DNA of 21,577 nucleotides from Candidatus Roizmanbacteria bacterium (GTDB taxonomy: Bacteria; Patescibacteriota; Microgenomatia; UBA1406; GWC2-37-13), in contig JALWZV010000032.1 in the NCBI GenBank assembly GCA_027002315.1, positions 1 to 21,577 of the forward strand, in the 5' to 3' direction. Numbering within the stretch: position 1 is the stretch's first letter; every line of letters starts with the position of its first letter. Under the pieces are notes generated by a model. It did not search any database and was not told the DNA's origin. It saw nothing but the letters and a program-made list of their open reading frames with translations. Both the position numbers and the translations under genes were made by a program. This document shows positions 1 to 6,371 of the stretch, one piece after another.

Positions 1-42
1 AGATTATTATCGTTAAACAGGAATGTAAACAAATTCGAAACT

Positions 43-675
43 CTAAAACTCGGAAATATTTTTCGCCTCCTTTATTTTAAATTTTCCCACAGAGACTCTT
101 TTTAACTCGTGCAGATAAGCACCTGTTTTTAGTTTCTTTCCAATATCTCTAGCTAAACTACGTATATAAACACCTGATCCTGTCTCTACCTTTATTTTTA
201 AAAAGGGATAGTTATACTCTAATAATTTAATATCGTGAACAATCACATCTTTTGATTTTATTTTAAAATTCTCTCCCCTTCTTGCTCTTTTATAAGCAGG
301 AACACCATTTATCTTTATAGCAGAGTACTTAGGAGGAAACTGTTTTATCTTACCTGTAAATTCTTGTAAGACATTTTTTATTTGTAACAAAGAGGGTTTT
401 TTATTCACATCAATTTCTTGAATTGGTCCCTCGAGGTCATCAGTTTCAGAAAATGCTCCCAACCTAATAGTTGCCTCATAAATTTTTCTCGAATCTTTCA
501 AGATTTTTGAGAGTTGTTTTGTGTCTTGTCTGCCTATTGCTACAACCAAGACTCCAGTTGCAAGTGGATCAAGTGTTCCTCCATGTCCAATCTTTTTTCC
601 AGGATAGTTCTTTTTTAACTTTCTAATAACATCGTAAGATGAAACTCCTTTTGGTTTGTTTACAGCTATGATCAT
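43..675 (-). CDS. truB: tRNA pseudouridine(55) synthase TruB, short form without PUA domain
   Basis: TruB isomerises U55 in the T-loop of tRNAs to pseudouridine in the cytoplasm. The family signature GHGGTLDPLATGVL spans residues 30-43, and D36 in TLDP is the expected catalytic aspartate. The YIRSLARDIG motif of the family lies at about residues 170-180. The protein opens with the usual NKPKGVSSYDV segment, which fixes the ATG at 673-675. At 210 residues it is much shorter than E. coli TruB (about 314), and it stops where the catalytic domain ends, so the C-terminal PUA RNA-binding domain is absent. That shortening is common in reduced genomes. The gene runs away from the tRNA cluster that starts at 756. 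No clear promoter or ribosome binding site was found in front of it. Family assignment is secure; the absence of PUA is read directly from the length. Confidence 0.96.
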   Translation of the reverse strand: MIIAVNKPKGVSSYDVIRKLKKNYPGKKIGHGGTLDPLATGVLVVAIGRQDTKQLSKILKDSRKIYEATIRLGAFSETDDLEGPIQEIDVNKKPSLLQIKNVLQEFTGKIKQFPPKYSAIKINGVPAYKRARRGENFKIKSKDVIVHDIKLLEYNYPFLKIKVETGSGVYIRSLARDIGKKLKTGAYLHELKRVSVGKFKIKEAKNISEF

Positions 676-713
676 TTTACTTACATTAAAAATAATATAT
701 AATTATCCTTTTG

Positions 714-743
714 TTGCATTATATCATTTAAGTATTGTATAAT
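714..743 (+). promoter_or_regulatory. sigma70-type promoter for the tRNA cluster
   Basis: TTGCAT (714-719) and TATAAT (738-743) are separated by 18 nt. Transcription would start near 750, a few bases before the tRNA-Gly 5' end at 756, so the primary transcript would carry a very short leader for RNase P to remove. Confidence 0.65.
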
Positions 744-755
744 TTAGGTCGCACT

Positions 756-827
756 GCGGGAGTAGTTCAGCGGTAGAATGTCTCCCTTCCAAGGAGAAGG
801 TCGCCGGTTCGAATCCGGTCTCCCGCT
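756..827 (+). tRNA. tRNA-Gly (anticodon TCC)
   Basis: A full cloverleaf can be drawn. The acceptor GCGGGAG (756-762) pairs with CTCCCGC (820-826). The anticodon stem TCTCC/GGAGA (781-785 and 793-797) encloses anticodon TCC at 788-790, and GGTTCGAATCC forms the T arm. The discriminator is T827. No CCA is encoded. It reads GGA/GGG glycine codons. It is the first of three closely spaced tRNAs (gaps of 17 and 14 nt) that are probably cotranscribed. Confidence 0.97.
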
Positions 828-844
828 CTTATTTTTTAAAATAA

Positions 845-917
845 GGGCCGCTAGCTCAACTGGCAGAGCAACAGCCTTTTAAGCTGTTGGTTCGGGGTTC
901 GAGTCCCCGGCGGCTCA
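845..917 (+). tRNA. tRNA-Lys (anticodon TTT)
   Basis: Acceptor GGGCCGC (845-851) pairs with GCGGCTC (910-916) with one G-T pair. The anticodon stem ACAGC/GCTGT (871-875 and 883-887) encloses TTT at 878-880. The T arm is CGGGG-TTCGAGT-CCCCG. The discriminator is A917 and CCA is not encoded. It is the middle gene of the Gly-Lys-Val run. Confidence 0.97.
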
Positions 918-931
918 CATTTGATATAAGA

Positions 932-1005
932 GAGTCCGTAGCTCAGTTGGCTAGAGCGTCACGTTGACATCGTGAAGGTCAGAGGTTCAAGTCCTCTCGG
1001 ACTCA
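932..1005 (+). tRNA. tRNA-Val (anticodon GAC)
   Basis: Acceptor GAGTCCG (932-938) pairs with CGGACTC (998-1004). The anticodon stem TCACG/CGTGA (959-963 and 971-975) encloses GAC at 966-968. The T arm is AGAGG-TTCAAGT-CCTCT. The discriminator is A1005 and CCA is not encoded. It reads GTC/GTT valine codons. Confidence 0.97.
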
Positions 1006-1020
1006 CAGTACAGAGGATGA

Positions 1021-1048
1021 TTGTGAAAATTTGAGAATGTGTTATAAT
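1021..1048 (+). promoter_or_regulatory. probable promoter for tRNA-Asp
   Basis: TTGTGA (1021-1026) and TATAAT (1043-1048) are spaced 16 nt apart, in the 93-nt gap between tRNA-Val and tRNA-Asp. The start would fall near 1055, leaving a leader of about 44 nt before tRNA-Asp. It suggests tRNA-Asp is transcribed separately from the Gly-Lys-Val group. Confidence 0.5.
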
Positions 1049-1098
1049 CTATTTTTCCTTGAAATTTTTTTGAGATTCAGGATTTGGTATTTTGTGTT

Positions 1099-1177
1099 GG
1101 ACCCGTGGTGTAGCCTGGCTTAACACGCGTCCCTGTCAAGGACGAGATCGCCGGTTCGAATCCGGTCGGGTCCGCCA
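1099..1177 (+). tRNA. tRNA-Asp (anticodon GTC), CCA encoded
   Basis: Acceptor GGACCCG (1099-1105) pairs with CGGGTCC (1167-1173). The anticodon stem CGTCC/GGACG (1128-1132 and 1140-1144) encloses GTC at 1135-1137. The T arm has a G1150-T1166 closing pair. The discriminator is G1174, and CCA follows directly at 1175-1177. This is the only one of the four tRNAs here with an encoded CCA end; the others need CCA-adding enzyme. Confidence 0.96.
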
Positions 1178-1210
1178 AAGTATAATATTATAAGATATAT
1201 AAATTTACAC

Positions 1211-1239
1211 TTGACAATCTTATAATATTATTCTATAAT
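1211..1239 (+). promoter_or_regulatory. perfect consensus sigma70 promoter before the lysozyme-like gene
   Basis: TTGACA (1211-1216), a 17-nt spacer and TATAAT (1234-1239) match the consensus at every position. The expected start is near 1246, two bases before the hairpin at 1248, so nearly the whole leader is the hairpin described next. Confidence 0.85.
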
Positions 1240-1247
1240 TGCATCAG

Positions 1248-1293
1248 ATCCTAAGGTTTTTCTCTATGCGAGAAATGCTTTAGGATTTTTTTT
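1248..1293 (+). terminator. terminator-like hairpin whose T tract ends at a start codon
   Basis: The arms 1248-1264 and 1270-1286 pair over 17 positions, with two G-T wobbles, one T-G wobble and one T-T mismatch, around the loop TATGC (1265-1269). A run of eight T residues (1286-1293) follows, and the ATG of the lysozyme-like gene begins at 1294. This has the form of an intrinsic terminator in the leader of a gene with a consensus promoter, so it could attenuate that gene. It could also simply end the tRNA-Asp transcript. No competing antiterminator pairing and no known riboswitch fold were seen; the predicted leader of about 48 nt is too short for one. Confidence 0.7.
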
Positions 1294-1869
1294 ATGAAAG
1301 AAAAACTGTTTATAGTATTTTTTGTTCTGCTATTAATTCTCACATTCCCTAACCAAACACACGCTAAAAACGTAATAGCGGGAGGTTCCGCTGTGTTAAA
1401 AAATGAAGATACTCTTAACACAATGCAATCACAGGAACGCTTAGAGGCATATATCAAATATATGGCTATACATAATGTTTTAAAAAGATACAACTCTCCG
1501 CTTTTACCTTATGCTAAAACTTTTATTGAATCTTCTATAGATAACAATCTTAACTCATATCTTGTGGTTTCTATATCTGGAGTTGAGTCAGGATTTGGTA
1601 AATTTTTAATTCCCGGAACATATAATCCTTTCGGGTGGGGACAAGGTAAAATATACTTTGAATCTTTTGAGGATGCGATTAACACAGTCTCTCTTAAACT
1701 TAGAACTAGATATATTAATAAAGGAGCCCATAGTGTTTATAGTATAGGTTTAATCTATGCAGGAACAACAAGTTGGTCAAGAAAGGTAAATTTTTTCATC
1801 TCTCAATTTAAACAAGAGGAGGAAAAGATTAGATCATCTCTTTTACCCCTCCCTCAGTTTTTAATGTAA
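1294..1869 (+). CDS. secreted lysozyme-like / glucosaminidase-type peptidoglycan hydrolase
   Basis: The protein has a clear Sec signal peptide: MKEK, a hydrophobic run at residues 5-18, and a probable signal peptidase I site after THA (residue 24). The mature part carries the pattern of bacterial glucosaminidase/lysozyme-like domains. GVESGFGK contains the likely catalytic E98, then come YNPFGWG (110-116), FESFEDAI (122-129) and SWSRKV (160-165). It is 191 residues long and would act on peptidoglycan outside the membrane, perhaps in wall turnover. The protein at 5199-5804 (minus) is a paralogue with the same motif order. No Shine-Dalgarno sequence is present because the terminator-like T tract runs straight into the ATG. 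The fold family is well supported; the exact bond cleaved is not known. Confidence 0.75.
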   Translation: MKEKLFIVFFVLLLILTFPNQTHAKNVIAGGSAVLKNEDTLNTMQSQERLEAYIKYMAIHNVLKRYNSPLLPYAKTFIESSIDNNLNSYLVVSISGVESGFGKFLIPGTYNPFGWGQGKIYFESFEDAINTVSLKLRTRYINKGAHSVYSIGLIYAGTTSWSRKVNFFISQFKQEEEKIRSSLLPLPQFLM

Positions 1870-1921
1870 TTAAAAAACTTTTTTAGATTTGTTTGGAGGT
1901 TAATGTTCTATAAAGTTTATA

Positions 1922-1949
1922 TTGCATACCGCTTAAAATACTGTAAAAT
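1922..1949 (+). promoter_or_regulatory. probable promoter for tig
   Basis: TTGCAT (1922-1927) and TAAAAT (1944-1949) are spaced 16 nt apart. The transcript would start near 1956, giving a leader of about 50 nt. An AAGGAG at 1978-1983 lies too far (22 nt) from the ATG at 2006 to be an ordinary ribosome binding site; AAAGAG just before the start is nearer. Confidence 0.5.
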
Positions 1950-2005
1950 ACATATATTCCTTTATTTTCAACCAATTAAGGAGTATTAAAAATTAAAGAG
2001 TTTAT

Positions 2006-2875
2006 ATGAAATATAATTACAATCTTAAGAGATTACCTAAAAACACTATAGAAATTACCTTGGATATACCATGGAAAACAATTGAGGAAGAATACGAGAA
2101 AGTCTTCGACGTTTTAAGAAAAGATTTAGTGGTTGAGGGTTTTAGAAAAGGAAAGGTTCCAAAGGATATTGCAAAAAAACATTTGAGTGAAGCAAAGGTT
2201 TATGAAGAGGTTGTAAAAACAATTCTACCTGTTATATACAACGAAATCATTAAAAAAGAGATTGTTTTACCTGTAATTCAACCCCAAATCTCTGTTGTAG
2301 ATACCAGTAAGAACAAACCATGGAAATTTAAGATAAGTTTGGCTGAAAAACCAACTGTAGAGTTGGGTGAATATAAGGAAAAGGTTAAAAAACTTAAGAA
2401 AGAACTAAATTCCCCTAAAATATGGAAACCGGGAGACAGTGAAAAACCAACACAAGAACAGCACAAGAAACAGAACGAGGTTCTCAATAAGATATTAGAC
2501 CTCTTACTTAAAGAATCTAAGATTGAGATATCTGATTTAATCATAAAATCTGAGTTGGATAGAAAATTAGCAGCTTTGGTAGATGATGTCAAAAAAGCAG
2601 GCTTAACTATGGACTCTTATCTTAAAGCAAAAAACACAACTATAGATAAAATAAAAGAGGCTTATAGAAAAGAAATTGAAAATATGTATAAGATAGAGTA
2701 TATCATTATGGAAGTTGCAGAGAAAGAAAATATAAAAGTGGGAGATAAGGATTTAGAGGCTTTGTTCAAGAATATTAAAGACGAAAAACAAAGACAATCA
2801 GCTAAAGCTAATAGCTATTATTACGCATCTATACTTAGAAAACAAAAGACACTGGATTTTCTATTAGGCCTGTAG
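2006..2875 (+). CDS. tig: trigger factor, form lacking the prolyl isomerase domain
   Basis: Trigger factor binds the ribosome at the exit tunnel and shields nascent chains. The N-terminal ribosome-binding domain is intact: GFRKGKVP at residues 45-52 is the signature loop that docks on ribosomal protein uL23. The strand pattern NTIEITLDIPW precedes it. The N-terminal domain ends around residue 115 with KPTVELGEY, which normally leads into the FKBP-type domain. Here a charged linker of about 40 residues follows instead, then the helical C-terminal chaperone domain (about 150-285). Total length is 289 residues against about 430 in E. coli, and the difference corresponds to the missing isomerase domain. 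The next gene follows after 13 nt. Confidence 0.9.
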   Translation: MKYNYNLKRLPKNTIEITLDIPWKTIEEEYEKVFDVLRKDLVVEGFRKGKVPKDIAKKHLSEAKVYEEVVKTILPVIYNEIIKKEIVLPVIQPQISVVDTSKNKPWKFKISLAEKPTVELGEYKEKVKKLKKELNSPKIWKPGDSEKPTQEQHKKQNEVLNKILDLLLKESKIEISDLIIKSELDRKLAALVDDVKKAGLTMDSYLKAKNTTIDKIKEAYRKEIENMYKIEYIIMEVAEKENIKVGDKDLEALFKNIKDEKQRQSAKANSYYYASILRKQKTLDFLLGL

Positions 2876-2881
2876 TATAAT
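2876..2881 (+). promoter_or_regulatory. -10 box 7 nt before the DUF5660-like gene
   Basis: TATAAT lies directly after the tig stop codon (2873-2875) and 7 nt before the ATG at 2889. A weak -35 (TGGATT, 2853-2858) is at 17-nt spacing inside tig. Transcription from it would begin at the start codon, giving a leaderless mRNA. Confidence 0.5.
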
Positions 2882-2888
2882 TTATAGC

Positions 2889-3527
2889 ATGAAAATGGAT
2901 CCTTTTAAGAAAAGCAATAAAAAGAGTGGAAACTCTGGTGTAAATTACAAAAACCCATGGGAAGGAGTAAAATCCTTAGGGTCTTCAACTGTTAAAAAAA
3001 GTGTTTCCGAGATGGGAAGCATAGCTACAGGAATATTCGATCAACTGATGGGAGCCTCATCCAAAGACTCGGTTAATGAACGTCAATACCCAAAAGATTT
3101 GTCAGAAAGAGCTAAAAATGTTCAATCATCTAGAGTTGAAAAAAAGAAAACCATCTTTGATTTTACAACTCACTATGAAGAAAATATGGTAAGACAACAA
3201 ATAAAGGAGTTAACACAAAGAATTAAGGAAGAGATGAAGGCTATCAAGTCAAAAAGTGAGTCGTTAGATCAAGAAATACTGGAGGTAGAAAAGGTTGTTA
3301 TGTCTGAAAATCCTAAAAAACCAGGAATATACCACGTTAGATTTCTGGAACTTGTTCTTAGAATACTAAAAACTCTTAGACTAAAAATAGGAGAATCTAA
3401 GACATGGCTTCAAGCTATGGTTAGTAGAAAGAAAAAAAGAGGCTCTCTTTTTGCCCACTTATCTAAAAAGAAAGGGACTCAGTACTCATTATCTCAAGAA
3501 CTTCAAATAGCCAGACAAAAAGGATAA
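2889..3527 (+). CDS. DUF5660-like protein of unknown function
   Basis: This 212-residue, lysine-rich, soluble protein has no signal peptide or membrane segment. The first 95 residues are low in hydrophobics and rich in Ser, Lys and Asn, so probably disordered. Residues about 98-140 look like a coiled coil (heptad-like KELTQRIKEEMKAIKSK). A GIYHVRFLELVLRIL segment and a helical, basic C-terminus follow. I associate this form with DUF5660, a family I recall from CPR genomes; that assignment is from memory and has not been checked. It lies 13 nt after trigger factor, so it may be read with tig, but it also has its own TATAAT box. ATG at 2889 is followed by a second possible ATG at 2895. It meets the next gene tail to tail with 4 nt between stops and no terminator. 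Confidence 0.6.
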   Translation: MKMDPFKKSNKKSGNSGVNYKNPWEGVKSLGSSTVKKSVSEMGSIATGIFDQLMGASSKDSVNERQYPKDLSERAKNVQSSRVEKKKTIFDFTTHYEENMVRQQIKELTQRIKEEMKAIKSKSESLDQEILEVEKVVMSENPKKPGIYHVRFLELVLRILKTLRLKIGESKTWLQAMVSRKKKRGSLFAHLSKKKGTQYSLSQELQIARQKG

Positions 3528-3531
3528 ATTA

Positions 3532-5202
3532 CTAATATTTCTTGTATATTCTCACAACAGGGTGGTCAAAGACCGTCCATGTTTCCTCAGCGTACTCATC
3601 ATCTTGCGAGTATATCGTCTTACCAAAAATTTTAAGAGTCGGAAATCTTGTAAACTTGGCTACTTTATTAAATCCGTATCTACCAGTAAATAAATTTGTG
3701 TAATAAAGGTTTAGGTTAGGATATCTATTTTCTTCATAATCACATTTACTCTTTGAATATGCTAAAAAATAAGGAGAATAATTCCTCTGTCCGTCTGGAG
3801 AGATACAGGTATAATTCGCAAAAATTCTCCTTGATGGAACAAAAACATAATCACTTTTCTTAAGATTACTTTCAAGACTTTTTTTCAATTTTCCTGTTAA
3901 ATCGTCATCTAAATTATAAAAATTAAATGATACCACTGTGTACTCTTTCTGATGAATATTCTCTTTCCTCAATTTTTCAGAGTAATATGGAATGTCCACA
4001 ACATTCGCTGTCTCAGATAAAATATAGCTGCCGCTTGGAATATTTTTATATATCCATCTAGATGCTTCTTGGCGAACATCCTCAGTATTATATATGTGTA
4101 AATACCCTAAAGCAGGTATCAAAGATATTAAGACTAATAAAGTCAAGAGTATCTTTGATGTATTACGGTACAGCCTTAAAACCAACAGAGATACAAAAAT
4201 TAACGTTAAAGGAAATACTGGTGCCATAAACCTTGTCCATTTTGCAAACATCGCTCCAAAGGAAATAAAGTATAAAAGAAAGGCTATTCTTAAAAAATTA
4301 ATCAACTTATTTTTCCACGACAAAAAGAAAAATCCAACAATAAAAAAGATAAATGAACCCATTCCTAAAGCATAAGGAAACACCTTTTTAAGCTGAAAAA
4401 GATAAGGGATACTATCTATAAACTGATGAGTGTAAAAAACAAAAACTTTTCCTGTCGCAACGGATGATTCATACGTCATAGAGTTAACAAATCCAGAAAA
4501 ATCTATAAAATTATACGGTGAGGTTAAAATAAAGATCAAAAATGAGACAGCAAACAAATAGATAGACTTTATATAAGCGATTCTCTTTTTGTCGCGATAA
4601 AAACTAAAGATAGCAAAAACAGGTAATAAAAGGAAAAATACTGAGGATGTTTTTATTCCTACTCCAATTCCACCCACAACCGCAATTAGAAATAGGTTTT
4701 CCTCACTTTTATTTCTTAAAAAATCTAAAGATAAGTAGATAATGAAAGTATATATCAGAGATAATAAACTTTCTGTTGTTCCAAAATGAGACATCTGAAT
4801 CAACACAGGAGAGAATATAAATATTAACATAATCATTATTGTCTCGAGAACGTTTTTTTTCTCGTAAAACAAAGAGACTATCTTAAATGACAAATAGATT
4901 GTTAGAAGGGAAGAAATGGCAGATATAATCCTCAACCCTATTGTCGCTAAATTGAAGTCTAAACCCACCTTTAATATATTAGCTGTAAACAAAACTAAGT
5001 ATAATGGAAGCTGACCATAAGCAAAAAAATGGGGATTAAAGCTGTGAGATCTATACATATCTAATATTGCCATCGTCATATTTCTCTCATCAGGATGAAA
5101 TGGAAAAGGAAGACCCCAGTTTAAGTGAGTAAACCTTGTATAAAAAGCAACTAAAAATAGAGTTATGAACACTAACCATTTGATTACTCTACCTATTTTC
5201 AT
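3532..5202 (-). CDS. membrane glycosyltransferase, GT39/ArnT-PMT type (GT-C fold)
   Basis: This 556-residue polytopic membrane protein has a first helix at residues 8-22, then an external loop with HPDER (36-40). D38/E39 match the acidic pair that binds the metal or sugar donor in the first loop of GT-C enzymes. About ten further hydrophobic helices follow up to residue 370, and a soluble C-terminal domain of about 180 residues ends the chain. Such enzymes use polyprenyl-phosphate sugars to glycosylate lipids or proteins at the outer face of the membrane. Its start codon overlaps the stop of the upstream hydrolase gene (ATGA, 5199-5202), so translation is probably coupled. Acceptor and sugar cannot be read from sequence. 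Confidence 0.82.
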   Translation of the reverse strand: MKIGRVIKWLVFITLFLVAFYTRFTHLNWGLPFPFHPDERNMTMAILDMYRSHSFNPHFFAYGQLPLYLVLFTANILKVGLDFNLATIGLRIISAISSLLTIYLSFKIVSLFYEKKNVLETIMIMLIFIFSPVLIQMSHFGTTESLLSLIYTFIIYLSLDFLRNKSEENLFLIAVVGGIGVGIKTSSVFFLLLPVFAIFSFYRDKKRIAYIKSIYLFAVSFLIFILTSPYNFIDFSGFVNSMTYESSVATGKVFVFYTHQFIDSIPYLFQLKKVFPYALGMGSFIFFIVGFFFLSWKNKLINFLRIAFLLYFISFGAMFAKWTRFMAPVFPLTLIFVSLLVLRLYRNTSKILLTLLVLISLIPALGYLHIYNTEDVRQEASRWIYKNIPSGSYILSETANVVDIPYYSEKLRKENIHQKEYTVVSFNFYNLDDDLTGKLKKSLESNLKKSDYVFVPSRRIFANYTCISPDGQRNYSPYFLAYSKSKCDYEENRYPNLNLYYTNLFTGRYGFNKVAKFTRFPTLKIFGKTIYSQDDEYAEETWTVFDHPVVRIYKKY

Positions 5203-5804
5203 TCAAGTTGAAGAATAAAGTGTATAACTCCTCGACTCCAGCTTCCATTAGAGGAAGGATTGTATTTACTCATAATTTTAACAATGGATGTCAAACCCTT
5301 GTCTATATAGTGTTTTTTAAGACCTAAGGACACTGCTCGTATTGCTTCATCGTATGACTTAAACTTTGTAACCTTTCCGCCATATATTCCCCAACCCCAA
5401 CAGTTATATGAATCTTCTGGTATTTTTTTACACAGATTAGACTCTTGCATTGCTATAGCTGGTAAAAGTCTGTAATCAAAATGATACTGGTCAGCCAAAG
5501 CAACTATCTCCGCCGAATAATCAAACAATGGCGAGTCGTATTTTCTAAAAAAGTTTTTAAGGTTAGCTACTCTACCATCTTTTGTCTCAATCTCTACCTT
5601 ATAACTTCCAAGCTCTAATGGAGGCTGATTTGAAGCAGCAATTGGCCTTTTATGTACCACTGGATCAATCTCCTCTAATGTTTGCTCAATTTTCCTGTAT
5701 GTCTGATATTTTTTATCTAAAATATTCACTCCATAAACGTTAACAGCTGTGAGAATAAAAAAAGCTACTGTTAAGACAAAGGATTTTCCTATTTGTTTTA
5801 ACAT
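5199..5804 (-). CDS. secreted or membrane-anchored lysozyme-like peptidoglycan hydrolase (paralogue)
   Basis: Residues 7-25 form one hydrophobic segment, a signal anchor or signal peptide. A Lys- and Glu-rich spacer follows, then the same catalytic core as the protein at 1294-1869: SPLFDYSAEI, AMQESNLCK with likely catalytic E121, CWGWG (135-139), FKSYDEAIRAVS (148-159), HYIDKG and SWSRGV. C125 and C135 flank the active-site loop and could form a disulfide, which the paralogue lacks. At 201 residues it ends straight after the domain. It is the first gene of a two-gene operon with the GT-C glycosyltransferase, which suggests joint work on the envelope. The start is supported by a promoter placed so that the mRNA would begin at the ATG. 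Confidence 0.75.
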   Translation of the reverse strand: MLKQIGKSFVLTVAFFILTAVNVYGVNILDKKYQTYRKIEQTLEEIDPVVHKRPIAASNQPPLELGSYKVEIETKDGRVANLKNFFRKYDSPLFDYSAEIVALADQYHFDYRLLPAIAMQESNLCKKIPEDSYNCWGWGIYGGKVTKFKSYDEAIRAVSLGLKKHYIDKGLTSIVKIMSKYNPSSNGSWSRGVIHFILQLE

Positions 5805-5811
5805 AAACTTT

Positions 5812-5840
5812 AGTATAAAAACTATTCACTTAATAATCAA
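5812..5840 (-). promoter_or_regulatory. promoter giving a leaderless hydrolase-glycosyltransferase mRNA
   Basis: On the minus strand TTGATT (5835-5840), a 17-nt spacer and TATACT (5812-5817) are followed after 7 nt by the ATG at 5804. The expected start is at the start codon itself. Confidence 0.7.
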
Positions 5841-5851
5841 GACCAGCCATT

Positions 5852-5941
5852 TTCAACCTACGAGGTTGAATTGGTCATTTTTAGCCTATCCTAGTCAGCC
5901 GAATTTAATCACGTCAGACGTGACAGGCCTCGTAGGTTGAA
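5852..5941. repeat. 14-bp inverted repeat around smaller palindromes
   Basis: TTCAACCTACGAGG (5852-5865) is repeated as its exact reverse complement at 5928-5941, 62 nt apart. The left arm is itself part of a hairpin (TTCAACC-TACGA-GGTTGAA, 5852-5870). Between the arms lies another palindrome, TCACGTC-A-GACGTGA (about 5909-5923). No open reading frame here looks real. It begins 12 bases outside the -35 of the neighbouring minus-strand promoter. Confidence 0.75.
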
Positions 5942-5945
5942 CAAA

Positions 5946-6280
5946 ATCATTGCGAGGAACACAGTGACGAAGTCATGGCGAAGTCAGGCAAGTCAGACCA
6001 CGTCGAACGCGGCTTTGCTTGCCCAGATCACGCTCCGCGTGACAATCCCCGCCGCTATGATAATAGACGTAGTAAAACCTTCAAGGTTAAAGAGGATCCC
6101 GATTCATCGGGTGACGGGAAAACCTTGAAGGTTAATTTAGGCTCCCGCCGCTATGATATTCAATACTAAATACAATTAATGTTTTTCATTAGGAATTAAA
6201 CATTAACTCATTAAAAATTCTATTTATGTTTGGAACATTGGAAATTGGGATTTGTTTACCTGCCCGCATGCAGGCGGGGA
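5946..6280. repeat. intergenic repeat element, copy 1 (GC-rich palindromes plus AT-rich tail)
   Basis: This is part of a 567-nt gap between genes. A GC-rich stretch starts with TCATTGCGAGGAAC, typical of REP-like intergenic repeats, and holds AACCTTCAAGGTT (about 6078), CCCGATTCATCGGG (about 6098) and AACCTTGAAGGTT palindromes. Two CCGCCGCTATGATA-type boxes follow. The end of the GC-rich part, TATTCAATACTAAATAC (6157-6173), and the 27-nt segment 6194-6220 both recur after pyrG (20166-20182 and 20216-20242). A further small hairpin, CCCGC/GCGGG, lies at 6263-6278. From 6281 to 6371 there are only short AT-rich GAAATTA-type repeats. I see no gene in 5805-6371. Confidence 0.7.
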
Positions 6281-6371
6281 TATTAGAAATTAGAAATTAT
6301 TTAAAAATTAGGTCAATTAGAAATTTAATATATTCTTCATTCATTAATCTTCACTCGTTATTCGTTAGAAT

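Noticed and set aside
1246..1293. Known riboswitch before the lysozyme-like gene
   Set aside because: The leader is only about 48 nt and holds just one hairpin; there is no room for a ligand-binding fold such as the c-di-AMP type.
5749..6169. Three overlapping plus-strand open frames of about 63 residues
   Set aside because: They run through palindromic repeat DNA and a promoter, overlap each other, and have no start signals or protein-like composition.
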